Below are positions 44,609-53,020 of a stretch of DNA of 64,000 nucleotides, in pieces. The position numbers and the translations under genes are program-made. Location of the stretch: NCBI GenBank assembly GCA_009780435.1, contig WRAB01000001.1, positions 110,742 to 174,741 of the forward strand, read 5' to 3'. Source of the DNA: Oscillospiraceae bacterium (GTDB lineage: Bacteria; Bacillota; Clostridia; Oscillospirales; Oscillospiraceae). Under the pieces are notes generated by a model, which worked only from the letters and a program-made list of their open reading frames with translations, searched no databases and was not told the DNA's origin. Position 1 is the first letter of the stretch; each line of letters opens with the position of its first letter.

Positions 44609-45154
44609 CCGGAAGAAGCTGTCCTCGCAGAGCCGCCCACAACTGATGCGCCGGAGACACCGGCCCCAACCCCGGAGCCACCTATAACTACTGCGCCGAT
44701 AGCTTCCGTCGCAAGGGTCCAAGTTACTTCTGATGGAAATGAACACGAGGCGTTCAGACACTGGAACCATGGATTTAGCCCAGAAATGAACGCAAGCGGA
44801 TGGTTTAAAAGAGCTGACGAAGTTGCCGATGAGCTAACTTCATTTTTATTCAATGATGATTTTCAAATTATTATTGAAGGCGAATTGTGGAGAAATGATT
44901 TCTATTATTATTTTTATAAATTGACCGATGGCAAATGGTTGAAAGTATTAGCCGTATACAATCAAGAAACTAGAAAAGAAATTTTCTTAACTCATGGTGA
45001 GACTTGGGGATTTGAATATTGGGAAGAGGTTTTTACTACAGACTTTCTTGAATTATTAGAACCAGGTGAATATATATTAGACGTAGGTGGTTGGTGGGGT
45101 AATTCTGATGCTGCAAACTCATATAATAATTTTTTTAGATTTATACTAGATTAA
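44609..45154 (+). pseudogene. 5'-truncated remnant of a secreted or lipoprotein gene
   Basis: The frame begins immediately after the xylB terminator with a Pro/Thr-rich linker (PPTTDAPETPAPTPEPP) of the kind found just after a lipoprotein Cys, and goes on to a C-terminal domain with FQIIIEGELWRNDFYYYF and FLELLEPGEYILDVGGWW. No signal peptide, good start codon or ribosome binding site is present. The second half is visibly more A/T-rich than its neighbours. I do not recognise the domain. It is probably a gene that lost its 5' end in a recombination next to the terminator. Confidence 0.45.
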
Positions 45155-45155
45155 C

Positions 45156-45304
45156 TTCAAAAGCGTCACGCTTTTGAAAGAGCAGGCAAGTGCCTGCTCG
45201 GCGCACAGCGCCAGTTAATCGCCGTGATACGTCATGTTGCGGCATATGCCGCATGGCAAACATAGCTTGCCAACTTTAAAAATAGTGAAACTGTTTTTAA
45301 AGTT
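45156..45304. repeat. String of consecutive hairpins
   Basis: In order: TTCAAAAGCG/CGCTTTTGAA (45156-45178), GAGCAGGCA/TGCCTGCTC (45180-45199), GGCGC/GCGCC (45200-45212), TGCGGCAT/ATGCCGCA (45238-45253), GGCAA/TTGCC, and AACTTTAAAAA/TTTTTAAAGTT (about 45272-45304). No gene is seen here. Confidence 0.75.
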
Positions 45305-45363
45305 AAATGACTATATAAAATAACCGTAGCGAAAAAGCAATGCTGTAACATCCAATCAAAAAA

Positions 45364-45400
45364 ACAAGCCCCTGTTTGGCAGCGCCAAACAGGGGCTTGT
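45364..45400 (-). terminator. Terminator of the Mrp operon
   Basis: A 17-base perfect stem (ACAAGCCCCTGTTTGGC with its complement, three-base loop) followed on the minus strand by a run of seven Ts. Confidence 0.93.
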
Positions 45401-45426
45401 CATTCTCTAAATCTAAATCTAAACCC

Positions 45427-47013
45427 CTACAACACCCCAACCGTCAAGAGCAGTGCCGCAAAGAATACGCCGATGCAGACGCATACGCTGCGGAAGCCCA
45501 GTTCGAAGCGGCCTAGGCGCTTGAGGAAATCACTGGTGTTGACGAAATATTTGAAGATGAAGAACCCGGCGATTAAGCTCGCAAAGAAGATCCCGGCCTT
45601 TTCCAGATACCCCAGGGCATCAATGTATACGGTGGCGTTGAACAGGAACCGGATGGACTGGAGGCCGAAGATACCGGTCACAAAGCAGAGCGCACCCAGG
45701 ATGAAAGTGGAAATCTGTTGTTCAACGGGAATCTTGACGTCCGCTTTCGGCTCGGCATCGGATTTCCCAAAGAGCATGGTGGAATATTTGATAAAAGTAA
45801 TAATGGTCCCCAGGCTCAGGAAGGTCAGAATCCAGTTCATCTGTGTGGTGGTATCGGAGACCATGAAATATTTCGAGATACTGCCGTTGAAAAACGGCGC
45901 ACCGATCATGCCTAAGATCGCAATGAGGGTCGCAATACCCATGAGGGGATAGCGGCGCAACACACCACGGATTTGATGGATATTCCGTGTCCCATAGGCC
46001 TTGGCAATTGCGCCTGCGCCGAGGAAGAGCCCGCCTTTGAAGAGGGCGTGGTTGACAATGTGATACATGCCGCCGATCTGGGAGTAGTAGGAGCCCATAC
46101 TCAAAGCGGTGAAAATCAGGCCGATTTGTGAAACGGTGGAATAGGCGAGGATCAGCTTAATATCCGATTGGGACATGGCCATGGTAAATCCGACCACCGC
46201 TGTGATGATCCCGATGACGAGAAAGAATTCATGGGTGGCTACGGTGGCGAACATCTCCTGTACACGCAGGAAGAGATAGATTGTACACTTAATGTGTAGC
46301 CCCGACAAGATCGCCGAGACGGCGGAGGGGGCCGCGGGGGAGCCGTGGGCCTTGGGCAGCCAACTAAACAGGGGGAGGAGCGCACACTTAAATGCGATGG
46401 AGGTCATCATCAGCGCATAGGGTAACAGCTGGGAGGCCCTGTCCACATTGGCGAGGGCCAGTCTCGCCACCTCCATGTCCATGGTTCCGGCCATTCGATA
46501 GAGATAGCCCAGGCCGAACAGATAGAATTTGATGACGAGAACGTTTAGCATCAGATAGAACATACCGTCGTACATGGAGCGTTTATCCCGGTTGAACATG
46601 ATCAGAATCGCGACGACAATGGTGACGACTTCGATCAGCACAAAGGCGTTAAAGAGATCCCGGGTGAGGAAAATGCCGACGAGGGCGCCTTGCCAGAGGA
46701 ACATGAGAAACCAGAACAAGCGGCTATCCTTCTCGTGAAAGCTGTAGATTGACGCAATCAAGAAGAAAATCGTAGTAATCAAGACAAAAACAGCCGATAC
46801 GCTGTCCGCCCGGAGGACAATGCCCAAGACGCTCTCATAGCCGCCGATGGTTGTAAGGATTTCTCCCTGCTGGCTCAGTGTAAACAAGTAAAAGGCGGCG
46901 CCTGTGAAGCCGGCCTGGAATAGGATCGCAATCGCCCTGCCGGCCTTTACGTGGGAGAGCATAAATAGAAGCACAGCGATTAGGATTGGGACAATGATAA
47001 AGTAGGTAAGCAT
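45427..47013 (-). CDS. mnhD: Mrp/NuoN-type antiporter subunit D, copy 2
   Basis: 528 residues with about 14 predicted membrane segments. It has the proton-channel family core (KCALLPLFSWLPKAHGSPAAPSAVSAILSGLHIKCTIYLF and the conserved HALFKGGLFLGAGAI). This is the MrpD/MbhH/NuoN group. It lies 26 bases after a close paralogue and is the last gene of the operon. One of the two copies may take the place of the missing MrpA main part. Confidence 0.9.
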   Translation of the reverse strand: MLTYFIIVPILIAVLLFMLSHVKAGRAIAILFQAGFTGAAFYLFTLSQQGEILTTIGGYESVLGIVLRADSVSAVFVLITTIFFLIASIYSFHEKDSRLFWFLMFLWQGALVGIFLTRDLFNAFVLIEVVTIVVAILIMFNRDKRSMYDGMFYLMLNVLVIKFYLFGLGYLYRMAGTMDMEVARLALANVDRASQLLPYALMMTSIAFKCALLPLFSWLPKAHGSPAAPSAVSAILSGLHIKCTIYLFLRVQEMFATVATHEFFLVIGIITAVVGFTMAMSQSDIKLILAYSTVSQIGLIFTALSMGSYYSQIGGMYHIVNHALFKGGLFLGAGAIAKAYGTRNIHQIRGVLRRYPLMGIATLIAILGMIGAPFFNGSISKYFMVSDTTTQMNWILTFLSLGTIITFIKYSTMLFGKSDAEPKADVKIPVEQQISTFILGALCFVTGIFGLQSIRFLFNATVYIDALGYLEKAGIFFASLIAGFFIFKYFVNTSDFLKRLGRFELGFRSVCVCIGVFFAALLLTVGVL

Positions 47014-47039
47014 AGTTTACGACTCCAAGCTCTTCTTGT

Positions 47040-48641
47040 TTAATAATAGTATTGTACAAGCCCAACTGTGAGCAGCAGTGCTGCGAAAAACACGCCGATA
47101 CAGACACATGCGCTGCGGAAGCCCATTTCAAAGCTCCGCAGGCGCTTGAGCAACTTACTGGTTTTTATATAGTATTTGTAAATGAAAAATCCCGCAATTG
47201 CACTGGCAAAGAAAATTCCGGCCTTTTCCAGATACCCCAGCCGATCAATGGTGACGGAGGTGTTGAAGAGGAACTGGACGGATTGGACGCCGAAAACGCC
47301 TGTGAAAAAACACATGAACCCCAGAGCGAAGACGGCGATCTGCTGTTCAGCCGGAACTTTCACGCCCGCTTCCGGCTCCGCATCGGATTTTCCGAAGAGC
47401 ATGGAGCCGTATTTGACGAAGGAGATGATGGTCCCCAAGCTCATAAAGATTAAGATCACGTTCATTTGTGCGCTGGCGTCAGTGGCCATAAAATATTTGG
47501 AGATACTGCCGTTAAACAACGGGGCGCCGGTGATTCCTAAAATTGCCATAAGAGTTGCGATGCCGAGCCCGGGATAGCGGCGCAGTAAGCCCCGGATTTG
47601 ATAGACATCCCGTGTCCCATAGGCTTTTATAATGGAGCCTGCGCTGAGGAAGAGGGCGCCTTTGAACAGGGCGTGGTTGACAATGTGATACATACCGCCG
47701 ATATGGGAATAATAAGAACCCATGCTGAGGCCTGCGAAAATCAGCCCCACCTGTGAAATGGTGTGGTAGGCGAGGATCAGCTTGATGTCCGACTGGGCCA
47801 TGGCCAGGACAAATCCGACAATTCCTGTGAGAACTCCAATGACAAGAAAGAACTCGTAAGCGGATATGAGGGTGGAGAACATCTCCTGCATCCGCAAGAA
47901 GAGATAGATCGTACATTTGATATGCAGCCCGGACAGAATCGCCGAGACAGCGGAGGGGGCCGCAGGGGATCCGTGGGCCTTGGGCAACCAGCTGAACATG
48001 GGGAGGAGCGCACATTTTAAAGCGATGGCGGTCATCATAAGTGCATAGGGGAGCACCAGTTCAGAACGCTCCATGCCGACCAGCGCTTCCGTTGCGATTA
48101 CAATGTCCATGGTCCCGGTCATCCGGTAGAGATACCCCAAGCCCAGGAGATAGAATTTGATGACGAGGACATTGAGCATCAGATAGAACATGCCGTCGTA
48201 AATGGAGCGGTTTTTCCGGTTGAACATGATCAAAATCGCAACGACGACGGTGACGACCTCAATCAAGACAAATGCGTTAAAGAGATCCCGGGTGAGGAAA
48301 ATACCCACCGAGGCGCCCTGCCAGATAAAGATGAGAAACCAGAATAGACGGCCATCTTTTTCCCGGAAGCTATAGATCGAAGCAATCAAAAAGAAAATGG
48401 CCGTGAGAAGCACAAAGGCCGCCGCCATCGTGTCCTCCCGCAGGTAGATCCCCAAAATGCTGTCATAGCCGCCGATATTGGTGAGAATTTCTTCCTGCCG
48501 GGTCAGAGTAAACACGTAGTAGACGGCACCTACAAAGCCGGTTTGGAATATGATCGCAATGGCCCGCCCTTTTTTGCCGCAGGCGAGCATGTATAAAAAC
48601 ACAGCGATTATGATAGGGATCAGAATGAAGTAGGTCAGCAT
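47040..48641 (-). CDS. mnhD: Mrp/NuoN-type antiporter subunit D, copy 1
   Basis: 533 residues, closely similar to the following copy over its whole length, including KCALLPMFSWLPKAHGSPAAPSAVSAILSGLHIKCTIYLF and HALFKGALFLSAGSI. About 14 membrane segments. The high similarity points to a fairly recent tandem duplication. It translocates ions as part of the multi-subunit Mrp complex. Confidence 0.9.
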   Translation of the reverse strand: MLTYFILIPIIIAVFLYMLACGKKGRAIAIIFQTGFVGAVYYVFTLTRQEEILTNIGGYDSILGIYLREDTMAAAFVLLTAIFFLIASIYSFREKDGRLFWFLIFIWQGASVGIFLTRDLFNAFVLIEVVTVVVAILIMFNRKNRSIYDGMFYLMLNVLVIKFYLLGLGYLYRMTGTMDIVIATEALVGMERSELVLPYALMMTAIALKCALLPMFSWLPKAHGSPAAPSAVSAILSGLHIKCTIYLFLRMQEMFSTLISAYEFFLVIGVLTGIVGFVLAMAQSDIKLILAYHTISQVGLIFAGLSMGSYYSHIGGMYHIVNHALFKGALFLSAGSIIKAYGTRDVYQIRGLLRRYPGLGIATLMAILGITGAPLFNGSISKYFMATDASAQMNVILIFMSLGTIISFVKYGSMLFGKSDAEPEAGVKVPAEQQIAVFALGFMCFFTGVFGVQSVQFLFNTSVTIDRLGYLEKAGIFFASAIAGFFIYKYYIKTSKLLKRLRSFEMGFRSACVCIGVFFAALLLTVGLVQYYY

Positions 48642-48657
48642 AATCTATGGCTCCAAT

Positions 48658-49023
48658 CTACGATTCCGAACTCTTTTTTCGAAGAATATCCCAGTTTGCC
48701 GACTTGTGTTTCCGTACGAGTGTGATCAGCATGGTGATATTGACTGCCGTGACGGCGAGGCCGATGACAATGGTTGTAATCATAAGTGCCTGGGGCAGCG
48801 GATCAGCCACTTGTCCCGGGACGAGATCTGTTCCGATGGGAGCCACAATGCCGATGTTGTAGCCGATGCTCAAAAAGAACATGATTACAGCCATTTCCAT
48901 GACCCAGAGGAACACAATAGATTTGATCACGTTTGTCGTGGCAATCAGTCCATAAAAACCGAGGAAAAATACGAGGATGCAAATCAGTTCTATTAAATCG
49001 GTATTTAGTATACCAGTATTCAT
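48658..49023 (-). CDS. mnhC: Mrp antiporter subunit C (NuoK-like)
   Basis: 121 residues with three predicted membrane segments. NuoK/MrpC pattern: FLGFYGLIATTNVIKSIVFLWVMEMAVIMFFLSIG, then DPLPQALMITTIVIGLAVTAV, the strongest MrpC signature. It lies between the fused B subunit and the D copies, the usual order. Confidence 0.93.
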   Translation of the reverse strand: MNTGILNTDLIELICILVFFLGFYGLIATTNVIKSIVFLWVMEMAVIMFFLSIGYNIGIVAPIGTDLVPGQVADPLPQALMITTIVIGLAVTAVNITMLITLVRKHKSANWDILRKKSSES

Positions 49024-49026
49024 TGG

Positions 49027-49977
49027 TTACCTCCTCTCAATGGCGACAAAGCGATAAAACAGTACGATACACGCACAGGCGACTTTCAGGCCGATCAAGA
49101 TATTCATCAAAATGAGATACGACTCCTGGTAGAGGCGCAAATACTCCAGTGGGACAAAGGTGCCTGCGCCCAGGAAGACACCGAACACAGCGATGGCGAC
49201 GGCGGTCATAAAGAGGACTTCTTCTAAGCGGATAATTTTTTTCACGGGCATGTCATATATGTTGTAGATCATATATCTGCAGATGAAGAAAGCCGCCACG
49301 GCGACGCCGCCCTGGAACCCGCCGCCGGGTGAAATGTGGCCGTTCATAACGAGGTACACGCCGAATAAAAGCAGGATCGGCGCAATGATGCGTATGGTGA
49401 AGACGGCCAGACCGTCCCGCTCGATGTCGCTGTGCTCACCGTCCGGTACAGTCATTTCTTTAAATGCAGACATATGGGAGACGGCGACAATGGCGATAAC
49501 GAGGACTAAGGCCTCGAACAAAGTGTCATAGACGCGATAGGCCAAGTAGATAGAGGTCACCGCATTTACGCCGCCTACGTCCTGGGCAAATCTGGTGATG
49601 TATAGGTCTTTTAAATATGTGCTGACCTCGGGGCCGGGGCGAAAGAATATAAACAGCGCAAACAGAGGCACAATCAGGAGCAAGGGCAGCACATACTTTT
49701 TGGCGGCTGCGGCCTTGGAGACTTCTTTCTTTTCCGGGTCCCCTTCGCCGTCGGCTTTTAACCGAAAATGCTTTTCAAAACAGATGACAAAAAAGATCGT
49801 GGAAAACGTACTGATTGCGGCCTCCGCCATAGCCACATCGGGGGAGCCCAGCAGGAAAAAGCTGAGCGCCGTGACGAGAGAGAAGATGGCAAAGTAAATG
49901 ATGATTCTGATTCCTCTACGCTCCGGAATGATAATGGCTGCGAGGAATATCCAGAGAACAAGTATTGCGTATATCAT
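49027..49977 (-). CDS. Fused Mrp subunit: MrpA C-terminal part (MbhD/MbhE-like) plus MrpB
   Basis: 316 residues in three parts. About 1-90 resemble the DUF4040/MbhD domain (GSPDVAMAEAAISTFSTIFFVICFEKHF). About 100-190 resemble MbhE (DVGGVNAVTSIYLAYRVYDTLFEALVLVIA). About 195-316 is MrpB (IIAPILLLFGVYLVMNGHISPGGGFQGGVAVAAFFI). In classical Mrp the first two are the end of MrpA. Here the NuoL-like main part of MrpA is absent and the rest is fused to MrpB, a layout closer to archaeal and clostridial Mbh-type operons. Confidence 0.85.
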   Translation of the reverse strand: MIYAILVLWIFLAAIIIPERRGIRIIIYFAIFSLVTALSFFLLGSPDVAMAEAAISTFSTIFFVICFEKHFRLKADGEGDPEKKEVSKAAAAKKYVLPLLLIVPLFALFIFFRPGPEVSTYLKDLYITRFAQDVGGVNAVTSIYLAYRVYDTLFEALVLVIAIVAVSHMSAFKEMTVPDGEHSDIERDGLAVFTIRIIAPILLLFGVYLVMNGHISPGGGFQGGVAVAAFFICRYMIYNIYDMPVKKIIRLEEVLFMTAVAIAVFGVFLGAGTFVPLEYLRLYQESYLILMNILIGLKVACACIVLFYRFVAIERR

Positions 49978-49993
49978 ACAACTATCCTCATTT

Positions 49994-50281
49994 TTATTCG
50001 CCGCTCATATAGGCAGAGCGGGAGAGAATGTGGGCGACCAACGGGTTGAGTATGAGCAAAATAACAATGATCAAGACGATTTTCGCAGAGAAAAAACTGA
50101 ACCCGTGACGGACGACAAGGCCGAGCAAGAGCGTGAGCATCCCCACCGTATCAATTTTAGACGATATGAGAATCCGGGGATAAAAGCGCTTAAATTTTAA
50201 CAGGCCAAACGTACCCAGGACCATGAGAATCGCACCGGCGGCGATCAGAACGCTACCTGCAATTTCTAATATACTCGCCAT
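49994..50281 (-). CDS. mnhG: Mrp antiporter subunit G
   Basis: 95 residues, three membrane segments, MrpG motif GTFGLLKFKRFYPRILISSKIDTVGM. Its start overlaps the end of mnhF by 16 bases. Confidence 0.92.
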   Translation of the reverse strand: MASILEIAGSVLIAAGAILMVLGTFGLLKFKRFYPRILISSKIDTVGMLTLLLGLVVRHGFSFFSAKIVLIIVILLILNPLVAHILSRSAYMSGE

Positions 50282-50574
50282 ATGCTTTTCCCCTCCTTTT
50301 TCTCATCTTGCTTTTGTTTCTTTTCCTTTTTAGAGAAAAAGAGTGCGATAAAGATTGTTCCGATAAATCCGGACAGGGTGTAGATGATGGCCGCATCCAA
50401 TAAGAAAGCGGACTCATAAATGGATGCAAACAAAATAATGATGATTGTAACTTTGACAGCGATCAAATTGATTGCCAGCAACCTGTCCCAAATGGAGGGA
50501 CCTTTTACAACGACAAGCAAATACAAGACGGAAAGTGCAACCATGCACCACATTGTACCCCATAATACAGCCAT
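50266..50574 (-). CDS. mnhF: Mrp antiporter subunit F
   Basis: 102 residues with three membrane segments and the MrpF core (VKGPSIWDRLLAINLIAVKVTIIIILFA, followed by LLDAAIIYTLSGFIGTIFIALFF). The C-terminus is lysine-rich. It overlaps mnhG. Confidence 0.92.
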   Translation of the reverse strand: MAVLWGTMWCMVALSVLYLLVVVKGPSIWDRLLAINLIAVKVTIIIILFASIYESAFLLDAAIIYTLSGFIGTIFIALFFSKKEKKQKQDEKKEGKSIWRVY

Positions 50575-50622
50575 ACAATAATTCCTTTCGCTTCGATCAA
50601 GGCAATTTAAATGATAACTTGC

Positions 50623-51108
50623 TCACTTCTGTGCTTTTTGAAGCTGGGCTTCCAGCCAGTCAAAGCCGATGACATCCTCACGGGCATTTTGAATCTCATC
50701 CGGATCACCTTGCTTGCGCAACCACAGCACCGTCAGCGTCTTATCCTTCGCATCGAGCATAACGGAGCCGGGGGTCAAGGTGAGGGTATCGCCCAGGATA
50801 TCAATCAGCGTCTCACTGGAAAGGGTTGTCTCTACCTCTACGATATCCACCCGGGCGCCTTTGAAAACGACCTCGATAACATAGACGGCACACTTGAAGA
50901 TTTGACCGATCATCTGGAAAGGAAAGAGGATCAGCTTAAAGAAATTCACATCGTCAGCTTTTTTCAGTGGCAAAAACTTGTTAAAGAAAAATGTACAGCC
51001 AATACTGATGACAAGCCCCTGGATCAAAACCCAGACACCGATGCTCTCGCGCAGTATGACCCACAGGGCCAGTAGTCCCAGTGTAATCAATAGGTTTCTT
51101 GCGTTCAA
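50623..51108 (-). CDS. mnhE: Mrp antiporter subunit E
   Basis: 161 residues. N-terminal membrane segments and the MrpE pattern: VIEVVFKGARVDIVEVETTLSSE, TLTPGSVMLDAKDKTLTVLWL. First gene of the operon E-F-G-(A'B)-C-D-D. Its start follows GGGGTGAGATG. Confidence 0.92.
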   Translation of the reverse strand: MNARNLLITLGLLALWVILRESIGVWVLIQGLVISIGCTFFFNKFLPLKKADDVNFFKLILFPFQMIGQIFKCAVYVIEVVFKGARVDIVEVETTLSSETLIDILGDTLTLTPGSVMLDAKDKTLTVLWLRKQGDPDEIQNAREDVIGFDWLEAQLQKAQK

Positions 51109-51164
51109 TCATCTCACCCCCCGCTCTATATTGCGGATTGTATTTCAATATAATATATCCACGT

Positions 51165-51193
51165 ATCATACAGAAAATTCGAGCGTTCGTCAA
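51165..51193 (-). promoter_or_regulatory. Promoter of the Mrp operon
   Basis: Minus strand: -35 TTGACG (51188-51193), 17-base spacer, -10 TATGAT (51165-51170), about 55 bases before mnhE. Confidence 0.7.
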
Positions 51194-51370
51194 TGACAGA
51201 TTTGTAGATTTTTGTGCGGAAAATTTGTTGAAAAGCACTGAAATGTAGAAGATTGCACAATAATGGAAGTTGTATCCATGATATTGTTGCCGCATACTGA
51301 AACGGCATCGTGACAGTGGGGGCGGTTGGCACCTACGACAAAAAATATTTGCTAACTATAGAATTTCCTG

Positions 51371-51398
51371 TTGACAATTTGAAATATGATGATATTCT
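51371..51398 (+). promoter_or_regulatory. Probable promoter of the YoaK-like gene
   Basis: -35 TTGACA (51371-51376), 16-base spacer, -10 TATTCT (51393-51398). Confidence 0.55.
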
Positions 51399-51454
51399 GT
51401 ATGAGAGCGACATGCCTTTCAGTCGATTTCAAAAAAGTTAAGGAGATGTTGGAT

Positions 51455-52132
51455 ATGCTAACAGCGAATAGCACAGACAAAAGGGCTACATTTAAGGTTG
51501 CATTTCTCACGGCGGCGTCCATATTCATTATGGGGTACTTAAACGGATTGGCGTTGAACACAGACCGTTTGGATATGATGATTACGCCGCAGACCGGAAA
51601 TGTAATTTGGATGGGGCTGAATACAGCGGCGGGCAACTGGGTTGGCCTGATACAGAATTTGGGGTTGTTCTTTGGGTTTATGGGCGGTGCTGTTTTGGCG
51701 TTGTTTACACAAAACAGTTTCAAAAGCAAAACCGTGCAATTTTTTTATAACTGGACCGTGTTTATTCTGCCCATCGCACTCTATCCCTTTGTCCTGCAGT
51801 ATAACGTGCCTCCGGCTGTCTCGCTCCTCCTCTTAGGCCTTTCAGCGGGTGCGGCTCTCGGGTTCTTCAGAAAAATGTACCACATGGAAATCAACAACGC
51901 CATGGCGACGGGTAATGTGCGCTTTTTGGGCTTACATTTTGCCGGTGCGTTTATCAAGAGAAATAAAAAAGAAGTCTTCACGTTCTGGATCTTCTTCATC
52001 TGCGTATTCGCGTTTGCCGGTGGGGCGTTCCTCTATGCCATCTTTGCGAACATGGGCGACCACATTGCAAATATCGCGCTTGTTGTGTTCTGTGTAATCC
52101 CGTACTTCTTTAATCCAAAGAGTGCCACCTAG
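51455..52132 (+). CDS. YoaK/DUF1275 family membrane protein
   Basis: 225 residues with six predicted membrane segments. The N-terminal region has MGYLNGLALNT and ITPQTGNVIWMGLNTAAGNW, the 'TGN' motif typical of DUF1275, followed by a later MATGNVRFLG repeat of it. The function of the family is not known; some members resemble small permeases. The ATG at 51455 is chosen because AAGGAG lies nine bases upstream. Confidence 0.82.
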   Translation: MLTANSTDKRATFKVAFLTAASIFIMGYLNGLALNTDRLDMMITPQTGNVIWMGLNTAAGNWVGLIQNLGLFFGFMGGAVLALFTQNSFKSKTVQFFYNWTVFILPIALYPFVLQYNVPPAVSLLLLGLSAGAALGFFRKMYHMEINNAMATGNVRFLGLHFAGAFIKRNKKEVFTFWIFFICVFAFAGGAFLYAIFANMGDHIANIALVVFCVIPYFFNPKSAT

Positions 52133-52143
52133 GAAAAAAAGCG

Positions 52144-52170
52144 AACCGCCCGCTAAGCGGGCGGTTTTGT
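52144..52170 (+). terminator. Terminator of the YoaK-like gene
   Basis: AACCGCCCGC, TAA loop, GCGGGCGGTT, then TTGT. Confidence 0.85.
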
Positions 52171-52353
52171 CAAACAAAAATTTATGTTTTTTTAATTTTC
52201 CTCTGTACAAAATGGAAAATGTATTGTAAAATGAGTTCGATCACGGGAGTAAAATTGGCATCCTTTCCATGAATGTGTATATAGGTAGCATATAATGTCT
52301 ACATATATAATAGAACCAAATTCATTTTTAATTTTGAAAGGAGAACAACTATT

Positions 52354-52926
52354 ATGAGCAAATATCAAGATCCAGCAGTAAAAGTAACCTGTCCAGATGA
52401 GGCGCTAAGGCTACTTAAAGAAGGCAACGCAAGATTTGTAGCCAACAGTCTTGTTCCCACTGACTACCCTGCCGCGCTTGATAAAACAGGAACCCAGCAG
52501 AGTCCCTTTGCCTCCGTTTTGACCTGCGCTGACAGCCGCTGCTCACCCGAGATTTATTTCGATCAAGGCATTGGAAACATCTTCGTTTGCAGAAATGCAG
52601 GCAACTTTGCCGACAGAGAGGCCATTGGCTCTCTGCAATTTGCCGCTAATGTTCTTGGTTCTCAAATCATCGTGGTTGTTGGCCACACCGGTTGCGGCGC
52701 TGTTAAAAACGCCCATGCCGGCACCGTTACCTCACTTCCAGAACTTGATGGCATCCTGGCTGACCTTGGCCCGATTGTGAAAGATTGCCCCGACTGGGAA
52801 AAAGACGGTGTTCCTGCCAACGTGAAAGCCCAAGTAGAAGCCCTTAAAAAAGCGCCTGGTATTTCCGTACCTGTATACGGTGCAGAGTATGATATCGCCA
52901 CCGGCGAAATCAAATTCATCGCATAA
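52354..52926 (+). CDS. Beta-class carbonic anhydrase
   Basis: 190 residues. Zinc ligands Cys58 (LTCADSR), His111 and Cys114 (GHTGCGAV), and the Asp60/Arg62 pair, all as in beta-carbonic anhydrases. It interconverts CO2 and bicarbonate in the cytoplasm. No signal peptide. The ATG follows AAAGGAG. It stands alone with a strong terminator; a TATAAT-like -10 lies at 52291-52296 but its -35 is poor. Confidence 0.95.
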   Translation: MSKYQDPAVKVTCPDEALRLLKEGNARFVANSLVPTDYPAALDKTGTQQSPFASVLTCADSRCSPEIYFDQGIGNIFVCRNAGNFADREAIGSLQFAANVLGSQIIVVVGHTGCGAVKNAHAGTVTSLPELDGILADLGPIVKDCPDWEKDGVPANVKAQVEALKKAPGISVPVYGAEYDIATGEIKFIA

Positions 52927-52940
52927 GAGTTAAACGAACA

Positions 52941-52981
52941 AAAAAGTACGGTGTCACAATTGTGTGACACCGTACTTTTTT
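52941..52981. terminator. Carbonic anhydrase terminator
   Basis: An 18-base perfect stem AAAAAGTACGGTGTCACA with complement, ATTG loop, T-tracts both ways; it also serves the convergent mgtE. Confidence 0.95.
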
Positions 52982-53020
52982 CTGATTATGCTACCTTTCT
53001 CGACATTCTTAGGGAGTCTG

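Noticed and set aside
45156..45304. CRISPR array
   Set aside because: The hairpins differ from one another in sequence and spacing; there is no repeated unit with spacers.
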